From JAPUDQ01 sp049644865 (GTDB lineage: Bacteria; Patescibacteriota; Saccharimonadia; Saccharimonadales; Saccharimonadaceae): a stretch of 54,476 nucleotides of DNA. The DNA lies in assembly GCA_049644865.1 (NCBI GenBank), contig JBARSV010000007.1, positions 1-54,476 of the forward strand. Reading direction: 5' to 3'. Position numbers and translations under genes: made by a program. The notes beneath the pieces were generated by a model. The model did not search any database. It was not told where the DNA came from and saw only the letters and a list, made by a program, of their open reading frames with translations. Of this stretch, positions 50,372 through 54,476 are shown piece by piece (within the stretch, counting starts at the first letter, position 1; every line of letters starts with the position of its first letter).

Positions 50372-52299
50372 TTCGCGCTCTCTTCATCTATTATTACGCG
50401 AACCTCATTACCAAACTTGTCGAGGAATATGAGCATGGCCTTACCTGCGATCTTGCCGCTGGCAAAATCAACCACTTGCTCATCAAAATCTTTTGCGTAT
50501 TTCACTTCATCAAGATCAAATACATCACCGTCATAGCTATAATCGATCATCAGCATAGAGAAGCTATCCCAGCCGTGCGTTTCGTCCTGTCCTCGGTTGC
50601 GCGTTTTGCCCTCGAATTGTTTGATGCGCAGCTTGTCTGTCGTTATCTCAAACTCCAGGTCTGGTAACTGTACGAAATCAAACCCGACCGCCTCGATACC
50701 GTCATTGACATCTTCGCTGTTACGTGGCTGATTGATGGCCGTAAACTTGCGTTTGTGTAGTTCGGCAATAAACGAGTAGGGAATACGCAAGCTGTAGTAG
50801 CGCACGCCGTCTTTTTCGATATAATCTTCCATGAAATCAAAACAGCCTTTTGGCGCGATAATGAAGACGTCGCCGTCTACACTTGTGCCAATCCGAGCGT
50901 GTAAATCGTCAATCGTTTCGGTCGTGATTTTTGCGTCGGTAGAGTGGAAATCATAAATCCACACGCTCTGACCCTCGCGCTTGCCGTCAAACGCAAAGCC
51001 TTTTACCTTGTGCGGGTCATCTATGCAGTTAAAAAGTTGCAGCGCGAACAGCCGCCAGTTGGTGCGGTCAAGATTGCGTATTGTTGGAAAATCATACAGC
51101 CCAGCGCTATAGAGAATAAATGGTTTTGCGTCCACTTTTTCTTTTGTGAGGTTATCCGTAAGATTGAGTAACCTTTTCTGCTGCGTGTAAACAGAGAATT
51201 TGCCTACATCGCATGATATCCAGCGCCGCCCTAACTTTTCAGCGACAACGGCAGTTGTACCCGAACCAGCAAAACAATCCAGCACGATATCACCCTCATT
51301 AGAACTCGACCTGATGATTCTCTCTAAGAGTTCTTCGGGCTTTTGTGTCGGGTAATCTGTCCTTTCCTTTGACATAGGATTGACCGACTGTATTTCCCAT
51401 ACAGAATCAACCAATTTTCCGTCAACCGTCAAAATGATGTCGTCCTCTCGGCTTGGCTCTCTTCCGTATGTTTTGATAAATCTTTTTACATAGCCTGAAA
51501 ACTTCGAGTCGTCGTATGGGTAGTTTGTGCCGACGATCTCATTCTGATCGTTAAAGTACTGCTTCCAACGCTTGTAGTTGGCGTCGGCGTCCGGATTGCC
51601 GTCACGCTGCGGGTAAAATATCGACTTCGCGCCTTTTGTGTACACGAGTAGGTTGTCGTGTTTCTTTGGATAACTATTTCTCGTCTGGCCTACATACGTT
51701 CCATAGTGCCAAATAATCTCATTCTTAAAGTGGGATTCGCCAAATATTTCATCGAGCAAGACTTTTGCGTAATGCCCTTTGCGCCAGTCTAAGTGTAGAT
51801 AAATTGAGCCGTCATCAGCCATTATTTCTTTGAGTATGACCAAGCGCCGACGCAACCATTCGAGGAAATCAGCGCCAGCGACTTTGTCTTGATAGGCTTT
51901 TTGATCTGCCCCAGTTACCTTGAAGTCTTTGCGCGTCGAAAACGGCGGGTCGATGTACACAAGGCGCACGCCGTCCGTGCCATCGGCATTTTTTAGCTTG
52001 CCGTTTTTCTTATCCTCGACTAGTCGTTTTAGGACTTGTAAATTGTCGCCGAAAACAAGCTTATTTTGCCAGCCGTTATAATCGCTAGGTGTATTGAAGT
52101 TGCCTATTTCTTGTAACGGTACTGGATCTACATCGGCCAGGATTGCCTCGGCCGTTTGTTTACCGTAGTAGCTTAGTTCATACTCGCGCTTTTCGCTTGG
52201 GAAGATAACTTTTGCCCAATCGGCAGGAATCTCCTTGCCTTGTTCGGCAAAGTCTATCGCTCGTTTTAGTAGGTCAATCTGCTGTTGCTGCTTACTCAT
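50368..52299 (-). CDS. mod: Type III DNA adenine methyltransferase
   Basis: DPPFST (motif IV, about 94) precedes DCFAGSGTTAVVAEKLGRRW (motif I), the beta-class order usual for type III Mod. The central variable region (NSYPKKHDNLLVYTKG onward) would recognise the target. I prefer the ATG at 52299 (MSKQQQQIDLLKRAID); a longer frame begins at 52356. No simple-sequence repeat for slippage is seen in the reading frame. It shares an operon with res. Confidence 0.93.
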   Translation of the reverse strand: MSKQQQQIDLLKRAIDFAEQGKEIPADWAKVIFPSEKREYELSYYGKQTAEAILADVDPVPLQEIGNFNTPSDYNGWQNKLVFGDNLQVLKRLVEDKKNGKLKNADGTDGVRLVYIDPPFSTRKDFKVTGADQKAYQDKVAGADFLEWLRRRLVILKEIMADDGSIYLHLDWRKGHYAKVLLDEIFGESHFKNEIIWHYGTYVGQTRNSYPKKHDNLLVYTKGAKSIFYPQRDGNPDADANYKRWKQYFNDQNEIVGTNYPYDDSKFSGYVKRFIKTYGREPSREDDIILTVDGKLVDSVWEIQSVNPMSKERTDYPTQKPEELLERIIRSSSNEGDIVLDCFAGSGTTAVVAEKLGRRWISCDVGKFSVYTQQKRLLNLTDNLTKEKVDAKPFILYSAGLYDFPTIRNLDRTNWRLFALQLFNCIDDPHKVKGFAFDGKREGQSVWIYDFHSTDAKITTETIDDLHARIGTSVDGDVFIIAPKGCFDFMEDYIEKDGVRYYSLRIPYSFIAELHKRKFTAINQPRNSEDVNDGIEAVGFDFVQLPDLEFEITTDKLRIKQFEGKTRNRGQDETHGWDSFSMLMIDYSYDGDVFDLDEVKYAKDFDEQVVDFASGKIAGKAMLIFLDKFGNEVRVIIDEESAK

Positions 52300-52359
52300 A
52301 ACATCTATCTTCTGCGGACAAATGTCATGAAATAAAAATGACACCGTGTAGTCCACGAT

Positions 52360-52481
52360 GTCTTAGGTCGTTTAAGCAGCAGCACGACGAGCGTTCTGTG
52401 TTTATCCTACACGGCGTCATTCAAACGTCGTGCGGGCACAGCGTATGCTGAGCTTTACTGTTGCTTTAATAACCTAAGACT
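52360..52481 (-). promoter_or_regulatory. Nested-stem leader of the mod-res operon
   Basis: On the minus strand GTCTTAGGT pairs with ACCTAAGAC, TTAAAGCA with TGCTTAA, and GCACGACG with CGTCGTGC inside. TATAAT (52488-52493) lies 7 nt upstream of its first base, so the transcript would begin at the foot of this structure. It may delay or tune expression of the methylase. Confidence 0.55.
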
Positions 52482-52624
52482 TACTTATTATACCGTAAAA
52501 TGAGTGCCATTCGTACAAAATGTTACAACGTTTGAGTTTTTCACCGACTTTCGGGTCGCAGGCCGATAGGCAGCGGCCTACGGCCGCTCGCTCGCCGCTC
52601 CCACTGCTTTAGCAGTGGTGAACC

Positions 52625-52818
52625 CACGCCCCACACCACCCACTCAACCTTTCTTTTTTCGGCGGGGGGATCGGGGCTGGCTGGGGCCAGCCCAAAAATA
52701 GATAATTCGTGGGTGGTCTAGGGCGCGTGGGTTTAAGGCCGTGCTTGCAGCACGGCCGAGCGGCGAGCTTCAGCACTTCGCGCTAAAATGGGTTCGAGCT
52801 TTGGAATACAAGGCCACC
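52625..52818. repeat. Inverted repeat IR2b (island right end)
   Basis: 194 bp, inverted copy of 47622-47815, ending at the attR core CACCA (52815-52819). Together with IR2a it flanks mod and res. Confidence 0.88.
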
Positions 52819-52819
52819 A
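52815..52819 (+). other. attR core of the island (CACCA)
   Basis: GGCCACCA, island side, followed by TACGAAGTGACC, the chromosome side (tRNA terminator). Confidence 0.75.
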
Positions 52820-52860
52820 TACGAAGTGACCGACCATACAAGGTCGGTCTTTTCGTATGG
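52817..52860 (+). terminator. Displaced terminator of tRNA-Leu(CAG)
   Basis: CCATACGAAGTGACCGACC...GGTCGGTCTTTTCGTATGG: stem whose first bases are CCA. It matches in style the terminators of tRNA-Leu(TAA) and tRNA-Phe and is now 7 kb from its gene. Confidence 0.8.
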
Positions 52861-52913
52861 AAGCAAACCAGTTGGCTTAAACCTCCACTCTCAGTCTGCT
52901 TTGCAGCCTACCG

Positions 52914-53066
52914 TGGAGCTGGTATGCATCAGTGCTTGAATCCCCACGTCGTGGAGGTGGGAACTGCCAGTGGCAGTTCGGAAACGAATCTTCCGACGAA
53001 AGCTATGCTTTCTACGCGCGAGTTCGGGGGTCGAAAAATGTGACCAAGTCATCTCATCCACGCCAA
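52914..53066 (+). pseudogene. tRNA-Leu relic with a T-loop element
   Basis: CGTGGAG (52914) and CATCCACG (53053) could pair as a degenerate acceptor, and CGTGGAGG...CAAGTCATCTCATCC matches the T-arm and 3' end of tRNA-Leu. D-arm and anticodon are not recognisable. An 87-nt element splits the T-loop. Confidence 0.65.
52958..53044 (+). other. Structured tRNA-loop insertion element, copy 6 (relic Leu T-loop)
   Basis: 87 nt: TGGGA, hairpin ACTGCC-AGT-GGCAGT, TCGGAAACGAATC (altered linker), central CGAAAGC-TAT-GCTTTC, and GTCGAA-AAA-TGTGAC, a weakened terminal hairpin. It is the most decayed member. Confidence 0.72.
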
Positions 53067-53256
53067 TTCAGAGCAAAAATCCAAATCTTCGCCCTTCTGG
53101 GCGATTTTACACCCACGCTCGAACCTATTTTCAGCAAAATATGTAGTTCAGACAGATATTTTACGTTGGTATGAAACCATATCTTGAGGCAATGAACGAC
53201 ATCAATGCTCGAATCAAAGATGGTATAATCCTAGAGATACCATAAGAAACAACGCA
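53067..53256. other. Intergenic region with promoter of the phosphoesterase
   Basis: CGCCCTTCTGGGCG is a short hairpin near 53090. TATAAT at 53224-53229 is the probable -10 of the next gene, giving a leader of about 20 nt without a clear SD. Nothing else is recognised. Confidence 0.5.
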
Positions 53257-54423
53257 ATGATAATAAAAAACAATAAGCTATGGTTGGTTGTAGTCGTGGT
53301 ACTACTTGTGCTTATAATTTTTGCCATTGGGATACCCTTGACAAAGCAGCACGAGGAAGTGGCTCAAGTGACTATTGAGCCAGTAAGCTTCACCTTCGGT
53401 ACTGTCGGTGACCATAGCACCACGGCGAATGCCGAGGCCACTTTTCAGTCTGCAGGCTCTTCAAATCTAGATTTCTTTTTATCACTTGGTGACCTCAGCT
53501 ACAAAAATCCCTCAACCTATCCTGAGTCCAATTGGTGTCAAATGGTAAAAAATAATCTCAATATCGGCGCTGGCCTACCTATCGGCGATGCATACGGTGA
53601 GCAGTACCCATTTGAGATCATCTCGGGAAATCATGAGTCAGATCAGACGCATAATAATGGACTTATCGATAATTTTGTCGCCGCCAACTGCATGCCGAAT
53701 CGTCTTACCGTCACACAGTCGCCTCATCTTGGGATTAATCCCCACCCTTCGACTGGTAATTATGCCAAAGAGTATTATTTTGACTATCCACAAACCGGTA
53801 CACCGATCGCTCGCTTTATCATGCTGGCCCCTGGGTTACATTTTGAATATGGCGGCACATACACATTTGCCGTTGGTTCACCTCGCTATCAGTGGCTATC
53901 TGATACAATCGACCAAGCTCGCGCCAGCGGTATCAAATGGGTTATTGTCGCAAATCACTACAACTATATCAGTACCGGCCAAAAGACCGACCAAACTGGG
54001 CCAGGTTACTTTAACCTACTCATAAACAAGAATGTCGATCTAGTACTTCAGGGTCATGACCATACCTACCAACGAAGTAAACAATTTTCACATACGGCCA
54101 GTTGCCCCGAACTATTGCCAGCACCAATCAACATGAGTTGTATCGTTGATGACGGTAGTGATGCATCGTATGTCAAAGGCCTGGGGCCAGTCCTACTTAT
54201 CGCAGGAAATGGCGGCCACAGTTTCTATACGATGGCCGAGACGGATGCACAAATACCTTATTTTTCAAAACGAATGCTCAACTCTGAGAGTACAAGTGGT
54301 TTTACGAAGGTTACTATCGATATGGAAGCGCTCAATGCAGTTTTTGTGCCTGCGACGACTGGTGGTTTTACAGATGAATTCGCAATAGTTGACCCTAGCG
54401 CTGACGCTGCAGATAATCCATAA
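53257..54423 (+). CDS. Membrane-anchored metallophosphoesterase
   Basis: An N-terminal anchor (LWLVVVVVLLVLIIFAIGIPL) precedes a calcineurin-like/purple-acid-phosphatase-type domain: LSLGDLSY, IISGNHES, VIVANHYNY and LQGHDHTYQRS supply the two-metal site. The first motif reads TVGDHS instead of GDxH, close to purple acid phosphatases. It likely releases phosphate from external nucleotides or esters, a possible partner of the secreted nuclease at 41008. The stop is 53 nt before the window ends. Confidence 0.9.
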   Translation: MIIKNNKLWLVVVVVLLVLIIFAIGIPLTKQHEEVAQVTIEPVSFTFGTVGDHSTTANAEATFQSAGSSNLDFFLSLGDLSYKNPSTYPESNWCQMVKNNLNIGAGLPIGDAYGEQYPFEIISGNHESDQTHNNGLIDNFVAANCMPNRLTVTQSPHLGINPHPSTGNYAKEYYFDYPQTGTPIARFIMLAPGLHFEYGGTYTFAVGSPRYQWLSDTIDQARASGIKWVIVANHYNYISTGQKTDQTGPGYFNLLINKNVDLVLQGHDHTYQRSKQFSHTASCPELLPAPINMSCIVDDGSDASYVKGLGPVLLIAGNGGHSFYTMAETDAQIPYFSKRMLNSESTSGFTKVTIDMEALNAVFVPATTGGFTDEFAIVDPSADAADNP

Positions 54424-54476
54424 ACAATAGATAATGAGTCAATGATAGAGTGCGGTTCACAGGTTCGGTGTAGCGC

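Larger units (their letters stand above)
45767..52819. mobile_element. 7.05-kb serine-recombinase island carrying type III restriction-modification
   Basis: The island lies between two CACCA copies at the 3' end of tRNA-Leu(CAG). It holds the recombinase (minus strand), an internal inverted attP-like segment (47521-47815), and res and mod. Joining left flank to right flank restores GCACCA-TACGAAGTGACC, i.e. the tRNA with its own terminator (52817-52860), as at tRNA-Leu(TAA). Its genes start with SD sequences, in contrast to the leaderless host genes. Confidence 0.85.

Noticed and set aside
50368..52299. Phase variation of mod by simple-sequence slippage
   Set aside because: No homopolymer or short tandem repeat of useful length is present in mod; inversion of the segment is the only switch suggested.
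1..54476. Alternative genetic code (TGA as Gly)
   Set aside because: Several conserved genes end at TGA exactly where their families end, and no in-frame TGA is needed in any gene.

Overview
The window looks like a chromosome segment of a small-genome candidate-phylum bacterium, most likely Candidatus Saccharibacteria (TM7) or a close Patescibacteria relative. Supporting signs are compact one-copy housekeeping genes, many cell-surface proteins with single membrane anchors, very frequent leaderless-looking start codons, and a LeuRS carrying an extra Nudix domain. TGA is used as a stop, so the SR1/Gracilibacteria code is excluded. Taxonomic placement is inference.

Layout. 1-341: intact tRNA-Gln preceded by an interrupted copy. 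371-1533: nickel superoxide dismutase and its maturation protease. 2051-6399: a translation/RNA-processing run on the minus strand (rpmF, nusB, a Nudix hydrolase, rnc, rpsP, khpA, trmD), with one small plus-strand ORF inside it. 6541-12627: a LysM protein, leuS, an anchored protein, a murF-like ligase, tRNA-Ala. 13210-20587: an RRM protein, a nucleotide-housekeeping cluster (DUF1653, YdcF-like, NADAR, MazG/HisE-like), ligA, a membrane protein, htpX, lemA. 20675-21288: tRNA-Leu(TAA) with degenerate copies, and tRNA-Cys. 21381-34630: a surface and redox region (MarR plus flavodoxin-fold reductase, a 1584-residue DUF285 adhesin, several secreted or anchored proteins), with tRNA-Gly inside it. 35121-35572: tRNA-Phe preceded by three truncated copies. 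35676-45081: DUF192, slipin, ddl/rarA, GH13, a secreted HNH nuclease, a Nudix-type regulator, an HD hydrolase, typA. 45196-53066: tRNA-Leu(CAG) with degenerate copies, split by a 7.05-kb island carrying a large serine recombinase and a type III restriction-modification system. 53257-54423: an anchored metallophosphoesterase.

The most unusual content is a family of about 78-95 nt structured insertions placed inside the loops of extra, degenerate tRNA copies (Gln, Leu-TAA, Leu-CAG). They share a 5' hairpin with an AGT loop, a GCAAGG linker, a central stem-loop and a 3' hairpin with a GAA loop, and the stems show compensatory changes. One copy is nested in another, and one tRNA-Leu copy has an insertion in each of its three loops. 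Around several tRNAs the order recurs: interrupted copy, intact gene, terminator, 3' relic.

The second notable system is the island. It is inserted exactly at the CCA end of tRNA-Leu(CAG), with a CACCA direct repeat, and the displaced tRNA terminator is found 7 kb away. It also holds an internal inverted copy of its own attachment site, so the recombinase segment and the restriction-modification segment could each invert.
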